NCBI GenBank assembly: GCA_025928415.1
Contig: JAICJK010000010.1
Span: 1-16,170, forward strand
DNA: 16,170 nucleotides
Origin: Solirubrobacteraceae bacterium
GTDB lineage: Bacteria; Actinomycetota; Thermoleophilia; Solirubrobacterales; Solirubrobacteraceae
Direction: 5' to 3'
Made by a program: the position numbers and the translations under genes. Of this stretch, positions 1-6,984 are shown piece after piece. The notes beneath the pieces are model-generated. The model did no database searches. It was not told where the DNA came from and saw only the letters and a list, made by a program, of their open reading frames with translations. Numbering within the stretch: the stretch's first letter is position 1; every line of letters begins with the position of its first letter.

Positions 1-189
1 CCCGAGCACGTCGATCCCGCGGCGCTGCAGGCCGCGCTCGAGGCCTGCCTGGCGCTCGTCGCCGCCCTGGACGCCGACCTCGCGACTCGCAGTGCCCGGG
101 CGGATCAGCCGGCTAGCCAACGACGGAGCAATCCGACGACGCGTCACGGCCCCCTACAGACTTGTGGGCGGAAGAAAGCCACCCGGTGA
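1..189 (+). CDS. C-terminal fragment of an unidentified protein (cut by window edge)
   Basis: Frame 1 is open from the window edge to a TGA at 187-189. The first 30 or so codons have almost only G or C in the third position and read as an Ala/Leu-rich helix (AALEACLALVAALDADL), so they look like real coding sequence. From about position 100 the bias disappears and the last 25 residues are a basic, low-quality tail that runs 36 bases into the 3' end of the convergent gene ending at 154. I read this as the end of a native gene whose original 3' end was replaced or extended when the lower-GC segment to its right arrived. The family cannot be identified from this fragment. Confidence 0.45.
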   Translation, partial: PEHVDPAALQAALEACLALVAALDADLATRSARADQPASQRRSNPTTRHGPLQTCGRKKATR

Positions 190-642
190 GCCGCCTGGAA
201 CGCTCCGTGTTGCGCGATCTGCCGCTCGTAGTGCGATGTTCTGATGCTTCTGCAGATACCAGAAATGCGCGAAATACGGTACGACCAGCAGAGCGCCAGG
301 GAATAAGAGTAAAAAGGACAGGACGGGGTTGATCCGCTCACCCATCGGGACATTGAGCACGGTCTGGGCGCGTCGAATCCGCTGACCGTAGTTGTACACG
401 GATAGCAGTCCGGGAACGATCAGCCAACCCCCGATGAGCACCGCGATTACCGATTGTGTCGGACTTGAGTGTGCGAGATTGGGGTCATCGTTCGTCGACC
501 CGATGTCTTTCAACTCGTCGTTAACAAAGTAGTACCAGCAGAAGCCATAGATGCCGAGGGTGATCGCGCTGAGAAAGAACCCCACCCAGAATGACCGGAG
601 CTTGCCGAGTCCGCCACGACCGAGTTGGACCTCTTGGGTCAT
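154..642 (-). CDS. DUF4234-like small membrane protein
   Basis: This 162-residue protein has three hydrophobic segments, at about residues 17-42 (FWVGFFLSAITLGIYGFCWY), 65-86 and 106-130. The first carries the 'S.iTlGIYgfyW.y' pattern typical of DUF4234 proteins, a poorly characterised family of small integral membrane proteins. A basic stretch (YGQRIRRAQ, about 84-93) follows the second span, and the C-terminus is Gly/Pro-rich. The start is well fixed: GGAGGA at 649-654 lies six bases before the ATG. Base composition is the oddity. It has many A/T third positions and is close to 50-55% GC by eye, unlike every other gene here, which suggests recent transfer. Function is unknown. The family match is from memory of the motif and not from a search. 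Confidence 0.75.
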   Translation of the reverse strand: MTQEVQLGRGGLGKLRSFWVGFFLSAITLGIYGFCWYYFVNDELKDIGSTNDDPNLAHSSPTQSVIAVLIGGWLIVPGLLSVYNYGQRIRRAQTVLNVPMGERINPVLSFLLLFPGALLVVPYFAHFWYLQKHQNIALRAADRATRSVPGGSPGGFLPPTSL

Positions 643-648
643 CTGATT

Positions 649-654
649 TCCTCC
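649..654 (-). promoter_or_regulatory. Strong Shine-Dalgarno of the DUF4234-like gene
   Basis: Read on the minus strand the sequence is GGAGGA, then six bases, then ATG. It is the best ribosome site on this strand and fixes the start at 642. Most native neighbours have no Shine-Dalgarno at all, which again sets this gene apart. Confidence 0.75.
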
Positions 655-730
655 GTGCCTCGCCTAGGTGACGGGTCAGCATCCACGCCGGCCACCTGCC
701 GACCGCTCCACCGCGCTGGACGCCTCGCCC

Positions 731-750
731 GCGCCGCGCCGCGCCGCGCC
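731..750. repeat. Four perfect tandem copies of gcgcc
   Basis: A pentanucleotide, gcgcc, is repeated exactly four times with no interruption. It lies in the presumed 5' untranslated region of the DUF4234-like gene, just downstream of its predicted promoter at 752-780. Four copies is short, and GC-rich slippage tracts arise easily in this genome, so functional meaning is uncertain. Confidence 0.6.
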
Positions 751-751
751 G

Positions 752-780
752 AGGCTAGGACGCGAAAGCGCACGAATCAA
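752..780 (-). promoter_or_regulatory. Candidate sigma70-type promoter for the DUF4234-like gene
   Basis: On the minus strand a TTGATT (780-775) is followed, after exactly 17 bases, by TAGCCT (757-752). Both resemble the vegetative -35 and -10 consensus. A start near position 745 would give a leader of about 100 bases that contains the gcgcc repeat. This 643-838 gap has no other convincing content. Confidence 0.5.
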
Positions 781-838
781 GCAGACGACCGTCGATCGGC
801 GGGGTCAGAGGCCGGCGGCGTGCTGTATGCCGGGGCGG

Positions 839-1801
839 TCAGACCGGCGGCTCGCCCCGCGGACGGACGGGGACCGGCGGGGGCGGCGCGACGCCGTCGT
901 CCCCCGGCTCGGGCGGCGCGGGGGTCGTCGGCCGCAGGCCGATCACGAGCATCACCGCGGCCATCGCGGCGAGCGCGAGCGGCCAGCCGATCAGGCCGCC
1001 CTCGCTCGCCAGGCCGGTGAACGCCGCCAGCGCGGCGACCCCCAGCAGCGCGGGGCCGCGCTCGCGGTCGACGGCCGCGACGGCGACCAGGCCGAACGCC
1101 CCTGCGAGCACGAAGAGCTGCCAGCCCCAGGCCGGACCGGCGACCTCGTCGCCCCGGACGGCCGGGACCAGCCAGGTCAGCGCCAGCGCCAAGAGCGCCA
1201 GCCCCGCCGCGTTGACGAACTGCGCGGCGTGCGCGGCCCGCCGGTCGCGCTGCGACAGCGAGGCCGCGGCGAGCACCAGCACGGCCGCCAGCAGCGCCCA
1301 CCGCAGCCCCCCGGGGCCGAGCCCGAAGAGCTGATCCAGGAGGGCGAGCCCGGTGACGGTCGCGCTGATCGCCGCCAGCAGCGTGCCGGTGGCGGCGCCG
1401 CGGGCGCCCGCGAACCACGCGGCCAGCGCCGTCAGCGGCGCGCCCGTCCACAGCGCGGTCCCGGAGGCCGGCAGGCGCGGCGCCCCGGCGACCGCGGCCA
1501 GCTCGACCAGCGCCCCGAGCGCGAGCGCGTAGGCCGCTACGTGGAGGATCGTCTCGTAGGCGCGCGGGCCGTCGCCCTCCGGCGGGGAGCCCACCGCCAG
1601 GGCGCCGGTGAAGGCGAATCCGGCCAGCGCGATCCCGAGCAGCACGCCGGGCGCCCACTCGCCGTCGAACCGCACCAGCAGCAGCGCGACGAGCGTCGTG
1701 AGCACGACCACCCCCGCGGCGACCTGGTCGCCGCGGAAGGGCTTGGGACGCAGCGCGCCGGGCACCGCGCGCCCCCGGCTCGCCATCCGCCTCTGCGCCA
1801 T
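839..1801 (-). CDS. Multi-span membrane protein of unknown function
   Basis: The 320-residue protein begins with a basic cytoplasmic stretch (residues 1-25) and then has about nine or ten hydrophobic segments, near 27-44, 52-71, 84-105, 117-133, 137-157, 167-182, 196-213, 225-244, 249-265 and 269-288. It ends in a Pro-rich tail (291-320) containing a run of four prolines. No catalytic or transporter motif is recognisable, so I give no family. The ATG at 1801 was chosen because the hydrophobic protein needs only a short basic leader and a GGGAG lies four bases upstream. A second ATG five codons downstream (1786) is possible. The same frame stays open back to 2194, but that part is antisense to the crotonase gene and is not credible. 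It is divergent from that gene across an 81-bp gap. Confidence 0.7.
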   Translation of the reverse strand: MAQRRMASRGRAVPGALRPKPFRGDQVAAGVVVLTTLVALLLVRFDGEWAPGVLLGIALAGFAFTGALAVGSPPEGDGPRAYETILHVAAYALALGALVELAAVAGAPRLPASGTALWTGAPLTALAAWFAGARGAATGTLLAAISATVTGLALLDQLFGLGPGGLRWALLAAVLVLAAASLSQRDRRAAHAAQFVNAAGLALLALALTWLVPAVRGDEVAGPAWGWQLFVLAGAFGLVAVAAVDRERGPALLGVAALAAFTGLASEGGLIGWPLALAAMAAVMLVIGLRPTTPAPPEPGDDGVAPPPPVPVRPRGEPPV

Positions 1802-1870
1802 CGTGCTCCCAGCACTCCCATCGCCGCTCGCGGGACCGGTGCGGGAGCCTAGTACCAGCCGCGGCGCCGG

Positions 1871-1876
1871 TAGCCT
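1871..1876 (+). promoter_or_regulatory. TAGCCT -10 element for a probably leaderless crotonase mRNA
   Basis: TAGCCT is followed by six bases (gccgcc) and then the ATG of the crotonase gene. There is no Shine-Dalgarno between them. A TANNNT element this close to a start codon puts transcription initiation at or next to the A of ATG, the usual architecture of leaderless genes in actinobacteria. Confidence 0.5.
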
Positions 1877-1882
1877 GCCGCC

Positions 1883-2662
1883 ATGAGCATCGTCACCACC
1901 GAGGATCGCGACGCGGTCCGCCACGTCGTCCTCAACCGCCCCGAGAAGCGCAACGCGCTCAACGACGAGCTCATCCTCGCGCTGCGCGAGGCGATCGCCG
2001 GCGCGGCGGCCGACCACGCCGTCAAGGCCGTCGTGCTCCGCGGCGCGGGGCCGATGTTCTCCAGCGGCATGGACTTCGCCGGGCTGGGCGCGCTGGCCGC
2101 CGACCCCGCGAGCCTGCGCACCTTCCGCCGCCCGATCCTCGAGACGTGGAACCTGCTCGAGGAGATGACCAAGCCGACCATCGCCCAGATCCACGGGGCG
2201 TGCATCGGCGGCGCGATGGAGCTGGTGCTGGCCTGCGACCTGCGCGTGATGGCGACCGACGCGATCATCGGCATGCCCGAGACGCGGGTCGGCCTGATCC
2301 CCGACGTGGGCGGCTCCTCGCGGCTGCCGGCGATCGTCGGCCTCGGGCGCGCGAAGGAGCTGATCATGGCCTCGCGGCTGATCGACGGGACCGAGGCCGA
2401 GCGGATCGGCCTGGTCAACCGCGTGGCCGAGGCCGACGGCCTGGACGCCGCCACCGAGCAGCTCTGCGGCGAGCTGCTGGCCTGCGCGCCGGTCGCCGTG
2501 GGCTACGCCAAGCGCGTCCTCGACGCGGCGGCCAAGCCCGCCCTCGCGGTGACCCTCGAGCAGGAGGTCACCTACCAGCGGCTGTGCGCGGAGACCGAGG
2601 ACTTCGGCGAGGCGACGCGGGCCTTCGCCGAGAAGCGCCAGCCGACGTTCAGCGGGCGCTGA
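1883..2662 (+). CDS. Enoyl-CoA hydratase/isomerase (crotonase) family protein
   Basis: The 259-residue protein has the usual crotonase length and order of motifs. It opens with the family's beta-strand pattern (VVLNRPEKRNALNDEL, about 16-30). The two oxyanion-hole loops are FSSGMDF (59-65) and GACIGGAME (105-113). Two glutamates, Glu113 (GGAME) and Glu133 (MPE), are spaced exactly 20 residues apart, as are the catalytic pair of mitochondrial enoyl-CoA hydratase. Both acids are present, so hydration of a trans-2-enoyl-CoA is plausible, but the superfamily also includes isomerases and hydrolases and the true substrate cannot be told. It is presumably cytosolic. No other fatty-acid gene is adjacent. 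It converges with the merR gene, and the two stop codons lie inside one hairpin. Confidence 0.9.
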   Translation: MSIVTTEDRDAVRHVVLNRPEKRNALNDELILALREAIAGAAADHAVKAVVLRGAGPMFSSGMDFAGLGALAADPASLRTFRRPILETWNLLEEMTKPTIAQIHGACIGGAMELVLACDLRVMATDAIIGMPETRVGLIPDVGGSSRLPAIVGLGRAKELIMASRLIDGTEAERIGLVNRVAEADGLDAATEQLCGELLACAPVAVGYAKRVLDAAAKPALAVTLEQEVTYQRLCAETEDFGEATRAFAEKRQPTFSGR

Positions 2663-2689
2663 GCGCGGCCGCCGCGGGTCAGCGCCCGC
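2652..2689. terminator. Hairpin between convergent stops, probable bidirectional terminator
   Basis: The arm GCGGGCGCTGA (2652-2662) pairs perfectly with TCAGCGCCCGC (2679-2689). Inside it a second stem, CGCGG/CCGCG (2664-2668 with 2672-2676), closes a three-base loop. The outer arms contain the last codons and the stop codons of both convergent genes, so the same structure forms in either transcript. There is no U-tract, as is common in high-GC genomes, so termination is inferred from the shape and position. Confidence 0.6.
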
Positions 2690-3110
2690 CGCTGATCTCG
2701 CGCAGCCGCTCCCGGCGCGCGGACAGCTCCGCGCGCAGCTCGTCGAGCTCGGCCTGGCGGCGGGCGACGAGCTCGAGCTGGTAGTCCACGAGCGGCAGCC
2801 CCTCGGCTGCGATCTCGCGGCGCCGCGCAGCGCTCGCGCCGCCGTGGAACTCCTCGCGCCGGACGGCGCGCAGCTCCTCGCCCTCGACGAGGTGCTTGAG
2901 CTCCTCGAGGCTTAGCCCGAGCAGCTCCTTGAGGCGCAGCACGCCGCGCAGGCGCTCGACGTCCTGCTCGGTGTAGAGCCGGTGCGCGCCGCTGACGCGC
3001 GTGCCCGCGCCCGGCAGCAGGCCGATCTCCTCGTAGTAGCGGATCGTGCGCACCGTGGTCCCGGCCTGCCGGGCGGCCTCGCCGATGCGCAGCGCGGCGG
3101 CGGGGCTCAT
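2679..3110 (-). CDS. MerR-family transcriptional regulator
   Basis: This 143-residue protein has an N-terminal winged helix-turn-helix of the MerR type (residues 7-75): RIGEAARQAGTTVRTIRYYE is followed by EIGLLP, and HRLYTEQDVERL marks the wing and second helix. A long helical segment at about 104-140, rich in Glu, Arg and Leu, would form the antiparallel dimer coiled coil. No cysteine is present, which argues against a metal-sensing type and favours a drug- or small-molecule-responsive one. The ATG overlaps the stop of the upstream exporter gene as ATGA (3107-3110), so the two are translationally coupled. It probably controls that exporter, and itself, through the dyad at 4612-4627. No separate effector-binding domain is visible. 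Confidence 0.88.
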   Translation of the reverse strand: MSPAAALRIGEAARQAGTTVRTIRYYEEIGLLPGAGTRVSGAHRLYTEQDVERLRGVLRLKELLGLSLEELKHLVEGEELRAVRREEFHGGASAARRREIAAEGLPLVDYQLELVARRQAELDELRAELSARRERLREISGGR

Positions 3111-4585
3111 CGCGCGACGGCCTCCGGCGCGGCGACCGGCCCGGCTGCCGCCTGGCGCGGGCGCATCAGCGAGACCACCATCCCGACCACCGACGTCGCG
3201 GCGAGCACCCAGAGCGCGATGTGCATGTTCGCGATGAACGGGTCGAGCTTGGCCGCCGACAGCCCGGTGGCCAGCCCGGAGAAGATCGCGAACAGCGTGT
3301 CCTTCGGCACGGCCGCGGTGATGATCGCCAGCACGAAGGCGATCGACAGCACCGCGCCGGTGTTCTGCAGCATGGTGCGCGCGCCGGCGGCGACGCCGCG
3401 GCGGTTGGCGGCCACCGCGCCCATCATCGCGGCGGTGTTGGGCGAGTTGAACATCCCCGAGCCGATCCCGGTGATCAGCAGCCACAGCGCGGCGGCGACG
3501 TAGCTCGTCGTCAGGCCGAGCGTGGTCATGCCCGCCATCCCGATCGCGCTGACGAGCATCCCCGCGGCCGCCAGCGCGCGCGAGCCGTGGCGGTCGGCGT
3601 AGATGCCGGCCAGCGGCGAGGCGATCAGCATCCCCAGCGCGAGCGGCGCGAGCTTGAGCCCGGCGACGATCGGGTCGTCGCCCTGCGCGCCCTGGAAGTA
3701 GAAGACGAAGACGAAGGTCAGCGCGAAGCGCGAGAGCCCGTTGATGAACGCCGCGAGCGTGGCCATCGCGAACAGGCGGTTGGCGAAGATCGTCAGGTCG
3801 AGCATCGGCGCCTCCTGATGGCGCTCGATGAGGACGAACAGCGGCAGCAGCACGGCGCCGGCGACGATCGGCACGATCGTCATCGCCCCCGTCCAGCCGT
3901 CCAGCCCGCCGCGCGAGACGCCGAAGACCAGGCCGGTCAGCCCCACCACGAACGTGAGCGTCCCCCACGGGTCCAGCCCCCGGACGTGGTCGACGCGCGC
4001 CAGCTCGCGCAGGATGTGGTGGGCCCACAGGGTCCCGAGCACGCCGAGCGGCACGTTGAACCAGAAGACCCACGGCCAGGCGATCGCCACCAGCCCGCCG
4101 CCGAGGACCGGGCCGATGACCAGGCCGATCGCGGCCACCATGACGTTGGTGCCCATCGCGACGCCGAGCTGCTCGCGCGGGAAGGCGTCGGTCACCAGCG
4201 CGGACGCGTTGGCGAACAGCAGCGCGCCCCCGATCCCCTGCACGATCCGCCACAGGATGAGCTGCGTGCCGTTCGCGCTGAAGCCGGCGCCCAGCGAGGC
4301 CAGGGTGAAGACCGCGAAGCCGAGGACGTAGGCCTGCTTGCGGCCGAACAGGTCCGACAGGCGCCCCGCGGTGAGCACCAGCACGGTCGAGGCGATCATG
4401 TAGGCGAGGATCACCCAGACCAGCGAGAGCAGGCTGGTGTGCAGGGAGCGCTCGAGGTCGGGCAGCGCGATGATCAGCGTCCCGGAGTTGATCGTCGCCA
4501 GCAGCATCCCGAGGCTCGTGCAGGACAGCGCCCACCACCGGTAGTGCTCGTGGTCGGCGCTCACGCCGAGGCGTCGTGTGGCCAT
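3107..4585 (-). CDS. DHA2-type MFS drug exporter (EmrB/QacA-like)
   Basis: The 492-residue integral membrane protein fits the 14-span DHA2 family of proton-driven multidrug exporters. The loop between spans 2 and 3 carries motif A (GRLSDLFGRKQAYVLG, about 74-89). The fifth span has the antiporter motif C pattern (GLVIGPVLGGG, about 153-163), followed by WPWVFWFNVPLG, which is highly typical of this family. The start is supported by GGAAGGA (4590-4596) four bases before ATG. It is the first gene of a two-gene operon with a MerR-type regulator. The likely role is efflux of a toxic or self-made compound, induced when the regulator binds it. The substrate cannot be predicted from sequence. Confidence 0.9.
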   Translation of the reverse strand: MATRRLGVSADHEHYRWWALSCTSLGMLLATINSGTLIIALPDLERSLHTSLLSLVWVILAYMIASTVLVLTAGRLSDLFGRKQAYVLGFAVFTLASLGAGFSANGTQLILWRIVQGIGGALLFANASALVTDAFPREQLGVAMGTNVMVAAIGLVIGPVLGGGLVAIAWPWVFWFNVPLGVLGTLWAHHILRELARVDHVRGLDPWGTLTFVVGLTGLVFGVSRGGLDGWTGAMTIVPIVAGAVLLPLFVLIERHQEAPMLDLTIFANRLFAMATLAAFINGLSRFALTFVFVFYFQGAQGDDPIVAGLKLAPLALGMLIASPLAGIYADRHGSRALAAAGMLVSAIGMAGMTTLGLTTSYVAAALWLLITGIGSGMFNSPNTAAMMGAVAANRRGVAAGARTMLQNTGAVLSIAFVLAIITAAVPKDTLFAIFSGLATGLSAAKLDPFIANMHIALWVLAATSVVGMVVSLMRPRQAAAGPVAAPEAVAR

Positions 4586-4611
4586 CGGTTCCTTCCGGGA
4601 CGAAGCTCTAG

Positions 4612-4627
4612 CTGACGTACACGTCAG
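4612..4627. promoter_or_regulatory. Perfect dyad CTGACGT-AC-ACGTCAG, probable MerR-type operator
   Basis: Seven-base arms are exact inverted copies around a two-base centre, and the flanks extend the symmetry (TA at each end, one base further out). It lies 26 bases upstream of the exporter start codon. On the minus strand a TACTAT (4633-4628) directly abuts it, so a -10 element would place the transcription start inside the dyad. Long symmetric operators in front of their own operon are typical for MerR-family regulators. Assignment to this regulator is by context. Confidence 0.65.
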
Positions 4628-4713
4628 ATAGTACGCGAGCGGCCGGTCGCGGACGCCCGCGCGGGCAGCCCGCCGGCCGCCCCCCGCGCACGCCCGAGGT
4701 CATCGGGCGAACC

Positions 4714-4719
4714 TATACT
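4714..4719 (+). promoter_or_regulatory. TATACT -10 element of the npdG-cofDCE operon, probably leaderless
   Basis: TATACT, a near-consensus -10, is followed by eight bases and the GTG start of npdG. No Shine-Dalgarno intervenes and no convincing -35 is seen about 17 bases upstream. Transcription would start at or beside the GTG. Confidence 0.6.
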
Positions 4720-4727
4720 CCGCCGCC

Positions 4728-5396
4728 GTGGAGGCCAGCGTCTCGATCATCGGCGGCTCCGGCGCGCTGGGCTTCGGCCTCGCCGTGCGCCTCGGCGGCG
4801 CCGGCGTCCCGATCGTGATCGGCTCCCGGGACGCGGGCCGTGCCGCGGAGGCCGCGGGCCGCGCCGCCGCCGCCGTGCCCGGCGCGAGCTTCGAGGGCCT
4901 CGAGAACGCGGCCGCCGCGGCGCGCAGCGAGCTCGTCGTCCTGTGCGTCCCGTTCCGCTCGCAGTCCGAGACGCTCACCAACCTGAAGGGCACGCTGCGC
5001 GAGGGCCAGCTCGTGGTCGACGCGACGGTCCCCCTCGCCGCCGCCGTCAGCGGCAAGGCCACGCGGATGCTCGGGGTGTGGCAGGGCTCGGCGGCCGAGC
5101 AGGCGGCGGAGATGGTCCCGGACGGCGTGCGGGTCGTCTCCGCCCTGCACTCGGTCAGCGCGGCGACGCTCGGCGACCTCGGCGCCGAGCTGGGCGAGGA
5201 CGTCCTGGTGTGCGGGGACGCCAAGGCCGACAAGCAGCGCGTGATCGCGCTGATCGAGCGCATCGACGGCCTGCGCGGCGTCGACTGCGGGCGGCTGGAG
5301 ACCTCGCGGATCACCGAGTCGCTCACCGCCCTGCTGATCGGCGTGAACATCCGCTACAAGACGCACGCCGGGATCAGGATCACCGGCCTGGGCTGA
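4728..5396 (+). CDS. npdG: NADPH:coenzyme F420 oxidoreductase (NpdG/Fno)
   Basis: The 222-residue protein transfers hydride between F420H2 and NADP+. The N-terminal Rossmann fold shows GGSGALGFGLAVRLG (9-23) as the dinucleotide loop. GSRD (32-35) after the second strand has the Ser-Arg that recognises the 2'-phosphate of NADP. The C-terminal half follows the archaeal Fno pattern closely: VVSALHSVSAATLGDL (136-151), VCGDAKADK (161-169), IDGLRGVDCGRLETSRITES (179-198). Length is normal (about 210-220). It begins with GTG close behind a -10 element and has no Shine-Dalgarno. It is the first gene of an operon with cofD, cofC and cofE and its stop overlaps the next start (TGATG). It most likely supplies reduced F420 from NADPH, or the reverse, in the cytosol. 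Confidence 0.92.
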   Translation: MEASVSIIGGSGALGFGLAVRLGGAGVPIVIGSRDAGRAAEAAGRAAAAVPGASFEGLENAAAAARSELVVLCVPFRSQSETLTNLKGTLREGQLVVDATVPLAAAVSGKATRMLGVWQGSAAEQAAEMVPDGVRVVSALHSVSAATLGDLGAELGEDVLVCGDAKADKQRVIALIERIDGLRGVDCGRLETSRITESLTALLIGVNIRYKTHAGIRITGLG

Positions 5397-6313
5397 TGGG
5401 CGGCCCCGTGGTCGTCCTGGCCGGCGGCACCGGCGGCGCGAAGCTCGCGCGCGGGATGCTCGACGTCGCCGGGGACGACCTCGTGGTCATCGCCAACACC
5501 GCCGACGACGCCGAAGCCCACGGCGGTCACGTCTCCCCCGACCCGGACCTGTGCCTGTTCTGGCTGGCCGACCGCATCGACGGGCGCGGCTGGGGCCTGG
5601 CCGGCGACAGCTTCCGGGTGATGGACGCCCTGCGCGCCCTGGGCCGCGACGTGTGGTTCAACCTCGGCGACGAGGACCTCGCGATCTGCCTGGACCGCCA
5701 GGCCCGGCTGCAGGACGGCGAGCGCCTGACCGACGCGCTGGCCCACCTGGCCCGCTCGCTCGGCGTGCGCGCCCGCGTGCTGCCGATGAGCGACGGCGCC
5801 GTGCGCACGCGCGTGCGGGCCGCCGGCCGCTGGTGGGACTTCCAGGAGTTCATGATCCGCCACGGCGGCGCGGGGCCCGTGGAGGACGTGCGCTTCGAGG
5901 GCGCCGAGGCGGCGGCCCCGCCGCCCGAGGCGCTCGACGCGATCGCGGCGGCCCGTGCGATCGTGATCGGCCCCTCCAACCCCGTGATCTCCATCCGCCC
6001 GATCCTCGCCGTGCCCGGCATCCCCGAGGCGCTCCGCGCCGCCCGCGCCCCCGTGGTGGCCGTGTCGCCGATCGTGGACGGCGCGGTGCTGAAGGGCCCG
6101 ACGGCCGCCTTCATGGCGTGGGCCGGGCAGCCGCTGTCGGCCGCCGGCATCGCCGCGCTGTACGGCGACCTGCTCGACGGGGTGGTGTGCGACGAGCGGC
6201 CGGCCGGGCTGCCCGTCCCGGCGCTGCAGACCCCGACGCTGATGGCCGACGCCGCGGGGCGCTTGCACGTGGCGCGCGAGACGCTGCGCTTCGCGGCGGG
6301 GCTGGCCCGATGA
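5396..6313 (+). CDS. cofD: CofD/FbiA phospho-linker transferase of F420 synthesis
   Basis: This 305-residue enzyme joins the deazaflavin Fo to the phospho-linker donated by the guanylylated intermediate made by CofC, giving F420-0 or dehydro-F420-0. Family motifs are in order: GGTGGAKLARGM (10-21), NTADD (34-38, metal and donor site), SPDPD (47-51), GDSFRVMDALRALG (70-83), FNLGDEDLAICL (88-99), MSDGAVRTRV (131-140), FQEFMIRHGG (149-158), IGPSNPVISIRPIL (191-204) and KGPTAAFM (233-240). The ATG at 5396 shares one base with the npdG stop (TGATG), and its own stop overlaps the cofC start (ATGA), so translation is coupled through the operon. Whether the linker is phosphoenolpyruvate-, 2-phospholactate- or 3-phosphoglycerate-derived cannot be told by eye. 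Confidence 0.95.
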   Translation: MGGPVVVLAGGTGGAKLARGMLDVAGDDLVVIANTADDAEAHGGHVSPDPDLCLFWLADRIDGRGWGLAGDSFRVMDALRALGRDVWFNLGDEDLAICLDRQARLQDGERLTDALAHLARSLGVRARVLPMSDGAVRTRVRAAGRWWDFQEFMIRHGGAGPVEDVRFEGAEAAAPPPEALDAIAAARAIVIGPSNPVISIRPILAVPGIPEALRAARAPVVAVSPIVDGAVLKGPTAAFMAWAGQPLSAAGIAALYGDLLDGVVCDERPAGLPVPALQTPTLMADAAGRLHVARETLRFAAGLAR

Positions 6314-6984
6314 GCTCCAGCCGCCCGGAGACGATCGCCGTGCTGCCCGTCAAGCGCTGGGACACCGCCAAGCAGCGGCTGGCCAAGGACCTCGGCAAGG
6401 GCACGCGCCGCGCGCTCGTCGAGGCGATGGTCACCGACGTGCTGATCGCCCTGCGCCGCTCCCAGAAGGTCGACCTCACGCTCGTCATCACCCGCGAGCC
6501 CGCCGTCGAGGCGCTCGCGCACGGCTACGACGCCGACACCGTCCACGACACCGCGGAGGAGACGCACAGCGCCGCCGCGGCGCTCGGCATCCAGCGCGCG
6601 GTCGAGCGGGGCGCCCGGCGCGTGCTGCTGATCCCCGGCGACTGCCCGGCGCTGGACCCCAAGGAGCTCGACGCGCTGCTCGCGCGCCGGGTGGCCGACG
6701 ACGGCGAGGTCGTGATCGTGCCCGACCGCCACGGGACGGGGACCAACGCGCTGCTGCTCTCCCCGCCGCAGGTCATCGCGCCGGCGTTCGGGCCCGGCAG
6801 CCGGGAGCGCCACGAGCGCCTGGCCGCGGAGGCCGGCGTGCGCTGCGTGGTCGACGAGGTCCGGTCGCTCGTGCTCGACGTCGACACCGCCGAGGACCTC
6901 GACGCGGTGCGCGAGGCGCTCGGCGAGGGCGTCGGCAACGCGGCTCACACCCGCGGGATGCTCAGCCGCCTCGCGCGGCGATGA
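6310..6984 (+). CDS. cofC: CofC/FbiD guanylyltransferase of F420 synthesis
   Basis: The 224-residue protein activates the phospho-linker acid with GTP for CofD. It has the nucleotidyltransferase fold pattern: VLPVKRWDTAKQRLA (11-25, phosphate-binding loop with the conserved Lys), THSAAAALGIQRAV (85-98), IPGDCPALDP (108-117, the metal-binding Asp111), VPDRHGTGTNALLL (137-150) and a closing LDVDTAEDLD (189-198). These match the FbiD/CofC family well. The start ATG overlaps the cofD stop and the stop overlaps the cofE start, both as ATGA. The last 20 residues (about 205-224) are basic and go beyond the usual family length of some 210. Cytosolic. Confidence 0.93.
   Translation: MSSSRPETIAVLPVKRWDTAKQRLAKDLGKGTRRALVEAMVTDVLIALRRSQKVDLTLVITREPAVEALAHGYDADTVHDTAEETHSAAAALGIQRAVERGARRVLLIPGDCPALDPKELDALLARRVADDGEVVIVPDRHGTGTNALLLSPPQVIAPAFGPGSRERHERLAAEAGVRCVVDEVRSLVLDVDTAEDLDAVREALGEGVGNAAHTRGMLSRLARR

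Noticed and set aside
124..135. CGGA-GCAA-TCCG mini-hairpin near the end of the DUF4234-like gene
   Set aside because: The stem is only four bases and lacks a terminator tail.
831..859. CGGGGCG...CGCCCCG stem around the stop of the membrane protein gene
   Set aside because: The seven-base arms are mostly inside the coding region and low complexity. Without a U-tract or conservation data it is not supportable as a terminator.
668..1852. Long plus-strand open frame of about 390 codons
   Set aside because: It is antisense to the multi-span membrane gene. Its translation is Arg/Gln/Gly/Pro-rich with no domain, as expected from the complement of GC-rich coding sequence.
2679..4538. Apparent fusion of exporter and MerR regulator in one minus-strand frame
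   Set aside because: Only the last 143 codons of this frame are a real protein. The upstream part is an out-of-frame shadow of the exporter, which is separate and overlaps the regulator by ATGA.
3221..4615. Plus-strand open frame of 464 codons opposite the exporter
   Set aside because: Its product is low-complexity His/Arg/Asp/Gln-rich, the typical complement of a membrane-protein gene. The minus strand has clear DHA2 motifs.
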